Source of the DNA: a virus
Strand: one strand, 5' to 3'
IMG/VR virus record: IMGVR_UViG_3300024518_000921
Coordinates: 1-21,202 of that record
Length of the DNA: 21,202 nucleotides
Notes under the pieces: model-generated
Database searches by the model: none
Seen by the model: only the letters and a program-made list of their open reading frames with translations
Told to the model about the DNA's origin: nothing
Translations under genes and position numbers: made by a program
Part shown: positions 6,288 through 15,068 of the stretch, piece by piece
How the letters are laid out: every line of letters starts with the position of its first letter
Numbering within the stretch: the stretch's first letter is position 1

Positions 6288-7466
6288 CTATCGGAATAAA
6301 ACGATGTCCTCTCCGTTGGTGTAGTTTACGTCAAAAGCGTAATCACATCTGTAACGAACTGTTCTATCTCCAGTCACTTCGTACTGAGGTAAGATAGATA
6401 CGTTATTCCACTCTGCATCTAAAGCAGTTCCAAAGTGTAGGTTAGATACGTTAGCTGCTACGATTGTGTTTGCAGATACGAAAGGCAAAATAGCCAAACG
6501 ATTACCTAAGAAATCCAATTCTTTAGCACCAATGTAGTAAGAACCTGCTCCGTTAGCTGCTGCTGCTTGAGCCAAAGAATAAGCTTTGCCTAAACCTTTG
6601 TTACCGAAGATATAGAAGTCTGGGTCATCTTCTACTGACTCGCTCAATCCGTTGTATACGCTTGTTAATACAGATAAAGCGTTAGATGCGTTGATGTAGT
6701 TGATGTCCCCACTTGTAAAAGTTCCGGTAAAAGCAGTTGACGTGATATTGATAGAGAAAGTAGTTCCACTCAATACTGTGATAGCGAATGATTTACCCTC
6801 TAAATTATCGTACCAATCTGTGCCAGTTGACTCAACGATTGAAGAAAAAGTAACTACATCACCAGTTTTAAGGTTAGATGTATCTGCCACTGTTGCAACT
6901 GCTGGACCTGCTTTAGTTATTCCAGTTACCGCTACTTTATCAGAATCCAATTTGCTTACATCTGAACCAGCTTCCATCAAAGGAATAAGACCAGTTACTA
7001 CATTAGAAGAAGCAGAAACGGTGATTTTAGATAACTCACCAGCAGCTACTGAACCTCTCCAAATAGAAGCGTCAATGAACTTAGAACGAATCAAAGCTTG
7101 TTGCTCAATTAAAGCCTCTTCGATAGTTGCAGGTGGAACGAAATCGCCACCACGTCCTCTTGGCTGCTGAGCAGCGTACCAAGTAGCGTTCAATGATTGG
7201 TAATCGTACTCAACTGCTTCCATAAATTTCTTCGGGTCAAGGTATTTCTCGCCCAAAGTCATAGAACCTGCGCTATTGAAAGCTGCTACAGAGTCTTGTA
7301 CGTTAATTGTGTTAGCCATAGTCTTAACTACCGCTCTTGAGTCAATATCAGTATGTACTGAAATCAATCCGTTTTCAATCGTTCTACCTCGTAGGACCGA
7401 CTGAGCTATTATGCCTTCTAAATCCTTACCGGCATAAGTGTTTGGTGAAATTGTTGGTGTTGCCAT
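6288..7466 (-). CDS. Major capsid protein with inserted beta domain
   Basis: 392 aa. The N-terminal 175 residues (KYLDPKKFMEAVEYDYQSLN, then PATIEEALIEQQALIRSKFI) and the C-terminal part (SVYNGLSESVEDDPDFYIFG and DAEWNNVSILPQYEVTGDRT) fit a HK97-fold major capsid protein of Bacteroidota phages. Residues about 178-253 look like an inserted Ig- or FCCH-like module: VTGITKAGPAVATV, LKTGDVVTFSS, LEGKSFAITVLSGTTFSI. Without the insert the protein would be about 315 aa. The gene follows the protease/scaffold gene with a one-base TAATG overlap, the classic arrangement, and is followed by a strong hairpin. There is no obvious N-terminal delta domain; scaffolding is probably supplied by the protease C-terminus. 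Confidence 0.9.
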   Translation of the reverse strand: MATPTISPNTYAGKDLEGIIAQSVLRGRTIENGLISVHTDIDSRAVVKTMANTINVQDSVAAFNSAGSMTLGEKYLDPKKFMEAVEYDYQSLNATWYAAQQPRGRGGDFVPPATIEEALIEQQALIRSKFIDASIWRGSVAAGELSKITVSASSNVVTGLIPLMEAGSDVSKLDSDKVAVTGITKAGPAVATVADTSNLKTGDVVTFSSIVESTGTDWYDNLEGKSFAITVLSGTTFSINITSTAFTGTFTSGDINYINASNALSVLTSVYNGLSESVEDDPDFYIFGNKGLGKAYSLAQAAAANGAGSYYIGAKELDFLGNRLAILPFVSANTIVAANVSNLHFGTALDAEWNNVSILPQYEVTGDRTVRYRCDYAFDVNYTNGEDIVLFR

Positions 7467-7882
7467 TATTTAATAAAATTTTGAAAGTTGTTAAAATGTT
7501 GCTTCCAAATAGGGTCATTAACGCTATTTGTCTTATTTGATTTTGTTGGAGTAGGCTCAACGAAATTCTTAAAAGCCTCAGCGATTTCATTCTTGATAAC
7601 CTCGCTTAGGTTTTCTTTTTTGTCTTCTACTACTTCCTCCTCCATTGGCTCTTCTTCTGCCTCTTCTTCTTTAGGCATTAATTCAGCCATAGCTTCTTCT
7701 AAAGCTACGATTCTTGACTCAAGTAGTTGCATTACTTCATCTACGATTGCCGTTTGTTCTTCTGGTGTAACCTCGTTGTCCACTTCGTTTTCAGCAGTTG
7801 GCTCATTCTCGTTAGAGATTTTGTTCCAAATCTTCTGAAGCAAAGTTTTTTCTTCAGTCACAACTGGTGTTGTTTCTTCCAT
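7466..7882 (-). CDS. Possible nested scaffold protein (in-frame start)
   Basis: An in-frame ATG at 7882 (Met225 of the protease gene) would give a 138-aa protein identical to the protease C-terminus. The bases just before it, AAAGAAGAAAAA, are the A-rich type of leader that supports initiation in Bacteroidota. The product is very acidic (EEEAEEEPMEEEVVED) with coiled-coil-like helices, and ends in a WKQHFNNF segment, resembling scaffolding proteins that bind capsid subunits through the C-terminus. The arrangement parallels lambda C/Nu3. Independent expression is an inference. Confidence 0.45.
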   Translation of the reverse strand: MEETTPVVTEEKTLLQKIWNKISNENEPTAENEVDNEVTPEEQTAIVDEVMQLLESRIVALEEAMAELMPKEEEAEEEPMEEEVVEDKKENLSEVIKNEIAEAFKNFVEPTPTKSNKTNSVNDPIWKQHFNNFQNFIK

Positions 7883-8554
7883 TTTTTCTTCTTTTTGATT
7901 TTTTATAAAATTAGGTACTAATAAGTCTTTATTCACGAATGTGTCACGAGAGTAGTTAGCTACTTTTTTAGTCTCCCACTCTTTGCCTACAAATCCGTAT
8001 TTTTTCGCTTCTTTAAAGTTTAGATATTCGCCGTGCCCACCATTGCGTTCCATTAACTCGTCAATCACTTCTTTTTCTACGCCCAAGTTCAAATATGCTT
8101 GATTGATTGCGCCTTGCCATTTTTCAAGGTCGTTAATCATATCTTGCATATCGTTCTCATTGCCCTCAACGTAACTCATAACCTTATGAACAAGGAATAA
8201 ACCAGTATTGTCCATATAAATGTTCTTTACGTTGGTAGCTGCACTTCCTATAATAGTAGAAGCCGAAGCGTTTACACCTCTATAGTATGTATTAATCGTT
8301 GCACCGCTATTCTTTAATAGGGAATAAATAGCTAAAGCGTGACTAACATCTCCGCCCAAACTCTCTAAAGTCACATTGATTACATCAACACCTAAATTCT
8401 GCAAGGCTTTAATCTCCTCTGCTTTCTGTTCGCTTGTATTGGATTTATACTCCTCGTATGTATCCGCCCAAACGTTATACCCTATGTCGCCAAATATCTC
8501 AATATCTGCGACATTATCGGTTTTCTTTATGTTTAAAAAGGGTGTTACTTTCAT
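7466..8554 (-). CDS. ClpP-like head maturation protease fused to scaffold
   Basis: 362 aa. Residues 1-200 are a ClpP/S49-type fold: VTLESLGGDV (62-70), nucleophile region GVNASAST with Ser97 aligned to the ClpP serine, and LFLVHKVM with His123. The third catalytic residue is unclear: at the usual acidic position before the LNFKEAKKYGF motif there is Gly175, with Glu176 next to it. Residues 225-362 are acidic, Glu-rich and helical, typical of a scaffolding domain. The enzyme would process scaffold and capsid during prohead maturation. It precedes the capsid gene with a TAATG overlap and follows palindromic, promoter-like DNA. Confidence 0.9.
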   Translation of the reverse strand: MKVTPFLNIKKTDNVADIEIFGDIGYNVWADTYEEYKSNTSEQKAEEIKALQNLGVDVINVTLESLGGDVSHALAIYSLLKNSGATINTYYRGVNASASTIIGSAATNVKNIYMDNTGLFLVHKVMSYVEGNENDMQDMINDLEKWQGAINQAYLNLGVEKEVIDELMERNGGHGEYLNFKEAKKYGFVGKEWETKKVANYSRDTFVNKDLLVPNFIKNQKEEKMEETTPVVTEEKTLLQKIWNKISNENEPTAENEVDNEVTPEEQTAIVDEVMQLLESRIVALEEAMAELMPKEEEAEEEPMEEEVVEDKKENLSEVIKNEIAEAFKNFVEPTPTKSNKTNSVNDPIWKQHFNNFQNFIK

Positions 8555-8559
8555 ATATT

Positions 8560-8585
8560 GTAAAGATAAGTACTTATAATTATAA
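8560..8585 (-). promoter_or_regulatory. Promoter-like element under two palindromes
   Basis: In the 41-nt gap before the protease gene, ATAAGTACTTAT (8566-8577) and TTATAATTATAA (8574-8585) are perfect 12-bp palindromes sharing four bases. The minus-strand TATCTTTA (8561-8568), one base from the Bacteroidota -7 consensus TAnnTTTG, overlaps the first palindrome. The start codon follows at 8554. No clear TTG -33 box is seen. This may be the promoter and operator of the head gene block; AT-richness makes chance palindromes possible. Confidence 0.4.
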
Positions 8586-8595
8586 TTTTTGTAAA

Positions 8596-8799
8596 TTATC
8601 TATTAGTAATGTTGTAAATAGTTTGAAGCGATACGCCATACTTTCGAGATAGCTTATTCCTCAACTCCATAACGCTAATTCTGCCAGTATTTTGATTGTA
8701 GAAATCTGCCTTTATTACTTCTTTAATTCTGTCCTTATGGTATAACCCTTTATCGGCTAAACCTAACGCCTCGTTAATATGTCCTTGCTTGTTCAACAT
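8596..8799 (-). CDS. Small helix-turn-helix protein
   Basis: 67 aa, all helical. The C-terminal RISVMELRNKLSRKYGVSLQ followed by TIYNITNR has the spacing of a helix-turn-helix, with GVS as the turn and LQTIYNITNR as a recognition helix. The start at 8799 overlaps the tape measure end by 26 nt, and the stop is 41 nt before the protease start. DNA-binding proteins are unusual in the middle of structural genes; together with the palindromes just downstream it could be a local regulator. It could instead be a DNA-binding morphogenesis factor. No named family was recognised. Confidence 0.6.
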   Translation of the reverse strand: MLNKQGHINEALGLADKGLYHKDRIKEVIKADFYNQNTGRISVMELRNKLSRKYGVSLQTIYNITNR

Positions 8800-11707
8800 T
8801 TGATACTTTTGTTTGTAGTTTGGTAAAATCTTGCTCTACGTTGATGACTTGCAGTTGTCTGTTCTCCGTTACGCTAACTAACTCGCTAACCCCTCTGCTC
8901 ACTTGGTCGCTTATCGTTCCAGTTGGAGTAGGTGCTATATATCCGCCCTCTGCGAACATCTTCGGAATACGCATATTATTCAAAGCATTCATAAAATCCA
9001 CTCCATAGTTGTCTACTGTGCTTTTCTTTACGATGTACTCGCCACCCTCTGCCTCAAATCCACCACGACCAGCTACACTAAACGGCACTCCGCCTTGTGA
9101 ATGACTTGCACCTTGAATAAGTCCGCCATCCTGGAACTTCTGCGCTGCGATTGTAGCTACTTGAGCAGCACCCAAAGCACCAATAGCGACAGCGTTTGCA
9201 GTTCTTAATACTTGTAATGGTGTAAAATCAGTAGTTTGCGAGAGTGTTGCTAACACCGCTTGAGCAGTATTAACAATAGCCATACTCACTTGCATTGCTT
9301 TCTGTCGTTTAAAGGCTTTACGCTCTATTTTCTCAAGTTTTTTATCTGCTTGTTCTTGGCTTAAAACTCCTGCTTCTACCTGCTCTTGAATTTTTTGTTT
9401 ATTACGCTCAGTAATAGTAGTCATTAAGTTGCCTAAGTTAGTTAGAGTGTTTGATACTTCGCCTAAAGAAGCCTTTAATTTCTCACGCCCCTCTTCTCCT
9501 AATCCTAAACCTTCAACTAAATCAATTCCCTCAATTCCTTCATCTGCATTACCTTGAATGGTATTTTGCAATTTTTGCATTTCGGCATTTATCTCGTTAA
9601 GTTGCTTTTTAAGCGCTGTTTCTTCTTCTGGTGTTAATGGCTCAATAAGACCACCACCAGCATCAGCGGTTAATCCGTCTAATTCTGCTTTAATCATTGT
9701 AGCTTGATTGGTTAAAGACTCCAACTCTAACTGCGCTTTTTGTTGTTGGTATTTTCTTTCGATTGCCAGTTTTTGTTCAGCAGTTAAATTGGCTTGTTCT
9801 AACTCTCTAAACTTTTTATAGTCCAATTCTGCTAACTCATTTTGTAAATCTTCTTCCCTTTGTTGTTCTTCTTCTTCAATAGCTTTTAACTTTAACTTTG
9901 CTATCTTGTTTTCACTCTCTGCTATAATTGCTTGGCGTTCTAACTCACTTAAACTTGTTTCAGCTAACTGCGCATCTCGCTTGTTCTTTTCTATTTCTAT
10001 TAATGTAGCTACTTCATCTCCTCCTTGCGCTTGGATTAGTTTTAACTGCGCTGCAAGGTTTTCTTTTTGCAAAGTATATCGTTCTGCTGCTATCTGTTTT
10101 TCCAATCGGACTAATCCACTCTTTTCATTTGCTTGTGCTTGTAAAAGTGCTATTTCTTTTTGCGCTAATTCTTCTGCTTCATCTGCATTATCCGTAGCTA
10201 ATGCACTTCTTCCTGCTTGTATGTCTTTTTCTACTTGTGCAATGTAGGTAAGATTTTTAAGTTTTTCGGTTTCTTTTTGTTTAGCTTCTTCTAATTTAGC
10301 AATAATTTCATCTTGAGTTAAATTAGCCTTATCCGCTGCATCTGCTCTTAACTGCGCTATCTCGCCCTCAAGTATTGCGTTATCTTTCAATAGTTTTCTA
10401 CGCTGGAATACTAAATCATTTTCTTTTTCTTGTAGTGCTGCCGCCTCTTCTGCATCGTCTAAAATTTCCGCATAAAAACCTTTTGCCGATTCTTTTGTTG
10501 ACTCCCACGCATCGCCTAAATTTTCTACACCTGCTTGTGTTTTGCCTATTACATCTTCTACTCCACTTGCACCTTGCAAAATTGCGTTGCCTAAATCCTT
10601 AAAGCCATCCTTCATATTATCAAGACCACCGCTAAATATTTTAACGATTGCCTTACCAGCTAAACTAAAAGCCTCGAGCCTATTCATTATGTTGTCTTGA
10701 ATAGCATCTCCAATTCGCTTAAATACGTCGCTAAGTTTTAATTCTTTAACATTGTTGAACGCATCAAAAATAACCTTACCAAAGTCAGCCATTTTGCTCG
10801 TGATATTAGCAGTAACACTACCTAAAGCAGCCATAATAACTTTGAGTTTCATCGCACCTTCTTCCGTGCTTTTGAAATAAGCTACTAAACTCCCTACCAC
10901 TACCACGAATGCACCTATACCAGTAGCAATCAATGCGAGTTTAAACACGTTCATTGCCACCTTCCCGGCTAATGTTGCTACGTTTAACGCTTTCTGCGCT
11001 GCCGTTTGTGAGTTAGTCGCTGCGGTGTGTGATTTTTGCACGCTTTCAGTAACCACTAATGCCTCAACGTGTGCCAATGTAGCCTCTTTAGTTTCTTTAA
11101 AACTCTTTGTAAGACCGCCCAAGTTAGTGCCGAAGATTGTCACGTTGCCTAAAGCATCTTGAATAGACTCGGAGTAGTTACCTACGTTTCTTCGGTTATC
11201 GCCTACTGCGCTCTCGTTATCTTTTAACTTATCTGTGATGTCCTTTATTTGCGTAGTAAGTTGTTGACCCTCTTCGGTGTTTTCTCTTTGCTCTGCACTT
11301 AACGAGTTATACTCCTTTGTTAAGATGCCTAATTGCGCCTTTAATTGCTCGTTACTGCCAAGTTCAGCATTCAATGCAGTGTTGTATTGGTCTACCTCTT
11401 TAACTGCCGCTCTACGCTCTGCATTTACTTTGCTTAACTCATCTTTTTGACTTGCTAATTCTACTTTGCTTGTTTGGATGTTTGCAGTTAATTCTTGCTC
11501 TCTTGCTATCTGCTCATCTGTTAACTGACCTCCAGCCTCTTGCTCTTTACGGAGTGCTGCTAATTCTTTTTCATACTCCTTGATTTCGGCAGTTGTTTGC
11601 TTAATTTCATCACGTTGTTCAATCTGCTTTTTAGTTAAATCATCAAGACCCTTTTTAGCATCGCCCAAACCCTTTAATTCTATGTCTATTACTACTTTTT
11701 CTGCCAT
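8774..11707 (-). CDS. Tape measure protein
   Basis: 977 aa, the longest protein here. Residues 15-180 and about 420-720 are long coiled coils rich in Glu, Lys, Gln and Ala. A hydrophobic segment lies at about 246-278 (AMNVFKLALIATGIGAFVVV), suited to membrane insertion during DNA injection. The C-terminus has a second hydrophobic alanine-rich stretch and the glycine motif FQDGGLIQGASHSQGG then GGEYIVKKSTV, typical of the tape measure end. It sets tail length, about 145 nm by the usual scale of 0.15 nm per residue, and so implies a siphovirus. Its ATG shares a base with the stop of the upstream tail-tip gene. The tail chaperone is not adjacent upstream, which is uncommon. Confidence 0.93.
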   Translation of the reverse strand: MAEKVVIDIELKGLGDAKKGLDDLTKKQIEQRDEIKQTTAEIKEYEKELAALRKEQEAGGQLTDEQIAREQELTANIQTSKVELASQKDELSKVNAERRAAVKEVDQYNTALNAELGSNEQLKAQLGILTKEYNSLSAEQRENTEEGQQLTTQIKDITDKLKDNESAVGDNRRNVGNYSESIQDALGNVTIFGTNLGGLTKSFKETKEATLAHVEALVVTESVQKSHTAATNSQTAAQKALNVATLAGKVAMNVFKLALIATGIGAFVVVVGSLVAYFKSTEEGAMKLKVIMAALGSVTANITSKMADFGKVIFDAFNNVKELKLSDVFKRIGDAIQDNIMNRLEAFSLAGKAIVKIFSGGLDNMKDGFKDLGNAILQGASGVEDVIGKTQAGVENLGDAWESTKESAKGFYAEILDDAEEAAALQEKENDLVFQRRKLLKDNAILEGEIAQLRADAADKANLTQDEIIAKLEEAKQKETEKLKNLTYIAQVEKDIQAGRSALATDNADEAEELAQKEIALLQAQANEKSGLVRLEKQIAAERYTLQKENLAAQLKLIQAQGGDEVATLIEIEKNKRDAQLAETSLSELERQAIIAESENKIAKLKLKAIEEEEQQREEDLQNELAELDYKKFRELEQANLTAEQKLAIERKYQQQKAQLELESLTNQATMIKAELDGLTADAGGGLIEPLTPEEETALKKQLNEINAEMQKLQNTIQGNADEGIEGIDLVEGLGLGEEGREKLKASLGEVSNTLTNLGNLMTTITERNKQKIQEQVEAGVLSQEQADKKLEKIERKAFKRQKAMQVSMAIVNTAQAVLATLSQTTDFTPLQVLRTANAVAIGALGAAQVATIAAQKFQDGGLIQGASHSQGGVPFSVAGRGGFEAEGGEYIVKKSTVDNYGVDFMNALNNMRIPKMFAEGGYIAPTPTGTISDQVSRGVSELVSVTENRQLQVINVEQDFTKLQTKVSNVEQARTY

Positions 11708-13650
11708 TACTTCATAATTAATTTAGCTTTCACTAATCGTTTAATAATATCATAAGACCATTCTACAATCTTGTAAACTTGGTCTTTGTAAATGTACTCT
11801 CGTCTATTGCTAACTATCGTACCTAACTCGTCTTTGAACGTTACCTCTATTATTTTGTTGTTTTTCTTTTGGTTTAAGGTGTTGATGAATAATCCATTTA
11901 AAACTTTACCTATCATAACTGGCTCGCTCCAAGTTATTAAAGCATCTATATTCGTTGTGGTTGTATCGCTATTAGTGTAATTAATGTTATCAGCACCATT
12001 ATATACGTTGTTTCTCCAATCAAATCTTAAAGACAAAACTTTACTCCACGATGTAGGTTCATCAGCCAAATATGGATAATTTTTTGCGAAATTACCATCT
12101 CTTGTAGACCTGCTAACCGAATCATAAAGACAATTAAAAAAACTTTCCACAGTTTCAACATTAGAACTATTAAATGTATTTAAATTATACAAATAACTTC
12201 CATAGGATTGATAAGGTAATAGTTGAGTTGTTTTAATATATGAATCATTTTCTATGTTTTGTTTTAAATATATTAAATCGCCTTGCAAGTATTCTATATC
12301 CGTTACCGTTTCATCTAATACGATGCTATCTAAATTATATTGCTCAATCGTTATGCTTGGTAATGATGCTGGACTTGCACCTATTGGCTCTGTTCCCTCA
12401 TCTTGTAGCTCAATATAAGCCTTATCTCCCTCAATTTGCAAAACTAAATTAAATTGCTTTAATACGCCTTTTAAAAAATCTAACTGTGAAAAATTGCTAA
12501 CATAATCAGCCCAACTAACTGCATCTCCTTGGGCAATATTATCATAACTTATCGAACATCTATCTACAACTATACTTGCTTCTGTTAATGGATAACTTGC
12601 ATTCGTATCTAAAAATACTCCAAATGTAATAATTTCGCCAGAACTAAAACTATAATCTAAATCAAGAGAAAATGTGTTTATTCCATTTTGCAAACTATTA
12701 CCTACACCAGTTAATTGATTGGTTGTATATCTATTATTTACTCCAAAACTATTCCATATATCTATAAATAACTGTGCGCTATTTAACTCGCCTAATTCGC
12801 AAGTTATTTGACCTTTTATTTTAAGTTTATTTATATTTCTATCCAGTTGGTAACTTTTCCCATTAGCAAAAGTAGAAACTGTCATTACGTTATTTGTTAA
12901 TGCCGTTCCTAAATCAAGTATTTGATAATTAGGGTAGTTATATGTGTAAATTGTAGCCGTTGGGCTTGATGATGGAATTTGCTCTCCACTATTTTCAAAA
13001 CCATTATGGCATAAAGAAAATCCACTGAAATCGGAATAAACAATTGATTCTCCATAATCGGAATCAAAAAAGTTAGATACCATAGAGTATCCCTCATCCG
13101 ATAATACTTTATAAACCAAGTGCTTTAAACTAAAAAATGGCGCAGAGTTTTCTGCACTTAATGGAGTTGGGAATAATTGTTCATAAAATGGATTGGCAAA
13201 ATTAAAACTTATATCAGTTCCTAATGATTTTGGGATAACTGCCTCTAATGCGGTTTTAATATTTGCGTCATTATAAATAAATTGCTGGTCGCTTGGGAAT
13301 AATTTCCAAAATGGTTTATTCCTTAAAGTCTTAATCAAGTCATTATCCTGCCCCATAAACAAGCACTTGAAATTGTCATTATCGTAGCCAGTAACGTAAA
13401 GTACTCCTTTGCTGAAGATATTACCCTCAATAGTGATGTAAGCTTCTCCGCTTGTTTGCGTTTGTGCGCCCTCTGTTGTAATGTTACCAAAAGCCAATTC
13501 GTTGTTAGCCGTTCTTGGTAAGGTAAATTGAGTAGATGCCGTTCCCGTTCTGTCCGTGAGGTTTTCAATCTTTGTCAAACCACCCTTAATAACTAAACCG
13601 CTTAATGCATCTTCTTTGTAATCAAGTTCTATTTCGTTGTACGTTATCAT
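11707..13650 (-). CDS. Tail tip / baseplate hub-like protein
   Basis: 647 aa. The N-terminus (KIENLTDRTGTASTQFTLPR and TANNELAFGN) looks like hub or distal-tail domains in Bacteroidota phages, where a bound peptide pattern such as RTxTxSxxFTLP recurs. The middle is beta-rich and Asn/Ser-rich (about 230-380), possibly a carbohydrate-binding or jelly-roll insert. Residues around 395-415, SQLDFLKGVLKQFNLVLQIE, match the conserved DxLKGxxxxFNL helix and strand of hub proteins. It is translationally coupled at both ends (ATGA with the upstream gene, TAATG with the tape measure). It would sit at the tail end, close the tube and organise receptor-binding parts. The order hub then tape measure is the reverse of the common one. 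Confidence 0.65.
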   Translation of the reverse strand: MITYNEIELDYKEDALSGLVIKGGLTKIENLTDRTGTASTQFTLPRTANNELAFGNITTEGAQTQTSGEAYITIEGNIFSKGVLYVTGYDNDNFKCLFMGQDNDLIKTLRNKPFWKLFPSDQQFIYNDANIKTALEAVIPKSLGTDISFNFANPFYEQLFPTPLSAENSAPFFSLKHLVYKVLSDEGYSMVSNFFDSDYGESIVYSDFSGFSLCHNGFENSGEQIPSSSPTATIYTYNYPNYQILDLGTALTNNVMTVSTFANGKSYQLDRNINKLKIKGQITCELGELNSAQLFIDIWNSFGVNNRYTTNQLTGVGNSLQNGINTFSLDLDYSFSSGEIITFGVFLDTNASYPLTEASIVVDRCSISYDNIAQGDAVSWADYVSNFSQLDFLKGVLKQFNLVLQIEGDKAYIELQDEGTEPIGASPASLPSITIEQYNLDSIVLDETVTDIEYLQGDLIYLKQNIENDSYIKTTQLLPYQSYGSYLYNLNTFNSSNVETVESFFNCLYDSVSRSTRDGNFAKNYPYLADEPTSWSKVLSLRFDWRNNVYNGADNINYTNSDTTTTNIDALITWSEPVMIGKVLNGLFINTLNQKKNNKIIEVTFKDELGTIVSNRREYIYKDQVYKIVEWSYDIIKRLVKAKLIMK

Positions 13651-14798
13651 TTAAAACTCGGTTTTTTTTGTGCGTATCTGTATTTAAAATTAAAATCAAT
13701 GCCTCGTGATTTGTCAACTAATTTAAAGCTGCCGTCTAACACGTTGATAGGTCTTATCTCTCCATTGATTACTATTGCTTGTATAGGACTGCTCACAAAG
13801 TCTTGCAATTCGCCCTTATGTCTGCTTGTGAAAAAGTTACCACGTACCTCATAATCCTCAACGATTGACTGATTCACTTTTACATTAGTAGCTGACGTAT
13901 TAAAAAAGTTAGTGTTGCCAGTATGAGTGTAACCCCCCGCCAAATAGCTTTCGCTTGATGTCTTAACGCTCTCATAATCGTAGGTCTCAAACTTGATATT
14001 CTCTTTAACTCCATATCGGTTAATAAACACAAACTCTTGCACCTTACATCTGTCCTCTACATAGTAGTACATATCGCCTAACGATGCGTGACTTGCTTTA
14101 AATCCAGCGTATTTCGATAGTGGTGTACTACTTGGTGGCACAAGTGCGTTAGTCGCTAAAAAAGTTCTATTCAATGGTACGCTAATTAGCCTATTTGTCC
14201 AGCTTGAAATATCTATCTCGGCAAACTGTTTCGGTGTAGTGTATTGGTTTGGCTTATCCGCTTCATACGTTACGATGCTAATCTGTGGACTTTGAGCAAA
14301 CACTACGCACCTATCGTATGCACCTTGATATTTAGGTGCAAAGCTACCATTAAACAACTCCGAGCCGTAAAGCATACCTTTTCGATTTATGCCATCGTTT
14401 GCAGTCTGGTCATTAGAGTATCTCAATCCGTCAATATTAGCAAAAGCATAAAACTCATTCGATGTCAATGCCGTTACTCCGTTAATAGGGTCAGTTACTT
14501 CGACCTCATATTTGCCGTATAAGTCAGTTAATTCTTCTATGGCAGTTGTGCTATACCCTTGCCCAGAAAGGATGTCTAAAACGCTCTTTAAATAGTTAGA
14601 GGCATCAAATGTATATGTATTATTTACTTTTAATGCTCGGTACTTTGGTACGTTAGGAATAGATGCGCCTGCGCTTGTCTTTAGTTCAAACTCTAAATAA
14701 GCTGGGTCGTTAGCCGTTTCAGTCGCTACAAACTTAACTGGTAAGTAAGCCGAATATAAGCCGTCTGCCGTTGGTTGTGTTGTTAATGCTATCGCCAT
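13647..14798 (-). CDS. Tail tip / distal tail-like structural protein
   Basis: 383 aa, beta-rich. The first 120 residues resemble an Ig-like domain (LPVKFVATETANDPAYLEFE, then YGKYEVEVTDP). The C-terminal half has VQEFVFINRYGVKENIKFET, followed by a SPIQAIVINGEIRPINVLDG region, a pattern seen in tail-end proteins of Bacteroidota phages. It lies immediately upstream of the hub-like protein with a 4-nt overlap, which supports a role in the same tail-tip complex. No enzyme motif, signal peptide or membrane segment is visible. Confidence 0.6.
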   Translation of the reverse strand: MAIALTTQPTADGLYSAYLPVKFVATETANDPAYLEFELKTSAGASIPNVPKYRALKVNNTYTFDASNYLKSVLDILSGQGYSTTAIEELTDLYGKYEVEVTDPINGVTALTSNEFYAFANIDGLRYSNDQTANDGINRKGMLYGSELFNGSFAPKYQGAYDRCVVFAQSPQISIVTYEADKPNQYTTPKQFAEIDISSWTNRLISVPLNRTFLATNALVPPSSTPLSKYAGFKASHASLGDMYYYVEDRCKVQEFVFINRYGVKENIKFETYDYESVKTSSESYLAGGYTHTGNTNFFNTSATNVKVNQSIVEDYEVRGNFFTSRHKGELQDFVSSPIQAIVINGEIRPINVLDGSFKLVDKSRGIDFNFKYRYAQKKPSFK

Positions 14799-14801
14799 AA
14801 T

Positions 14802-15068
14802 TTATAGTGCTCCTAATAAAACAATAATATCCATACATAGTGCATCCATCTTCGCAATCAAAGATGCTTGAGTGTTTTCTAATGCAGTTATCTTGTCATC
14901 TCGTAATTCAACAAACACCAAGCCATCCGTTATGAATGTTTCTTCGTTTATGGTAATCTTTCCGCTTGTCTGTCCAGTTATCGCAGTTTCTTGAGCCACC
15001 GCTGCCTCGTAGTTAACCGCATCCACTTCAAGTTCTGCTATCTTTGCCTTTATACTTTCTATGCTCAT
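14802..15068 (-). CDS. Small coiled-coil hypothetical protein
   Basis: 88 aa, not recognised. The N-terminal 35 residues and C-terminal 30 residues are helical with heptad-like spacing of Ile/Leu/Ala; in between is a short beta patch (GKITINEETFITDGLVFVEL). The ATG overlaps the preceding gene stop as ATGA and the next gene begins after 3 nt. It is probably a minor tail or assembly factor by position. Its C-terminus (MDIIVLLGAL) is hydrophobic but too short to be a clear membrane anchor. Confidence 0.6.
   Translation of the reverse strand: MSIESIKAKIAELEVDAVNYEAAVAQETAITGQTSGKITINEETFITDGLVFVELRDDKITALENTQASLIAKMDALCMDIIVLLGAL

Noticed and set aside
6700-7170. 156-aa plus-strand open frame opposite the capsid gene
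   Set aside because: It is antisense to the clearly coding capsid gene, with no recognisable protein features and no start context.
7488-7838. Serine-rich plus-strand frame of 116 aa
   Set aside because: It is the complement of Glu/Ala-rich scaffold codons, which gives Ser/Phe-rich nonsense protein.
9906-10247. Plus-strand frame rich in Ser, Ala and Cys
   Set aside because: It is the antisense of coiled-coil codons in the tape measure gene; no independent support.
12909-13568. Two short minus-strand frames (62 and 77 aa) inside the hub-like gene
   Set aside because: They are alternative frames in a long coding gene with no leader, motif or coupling.
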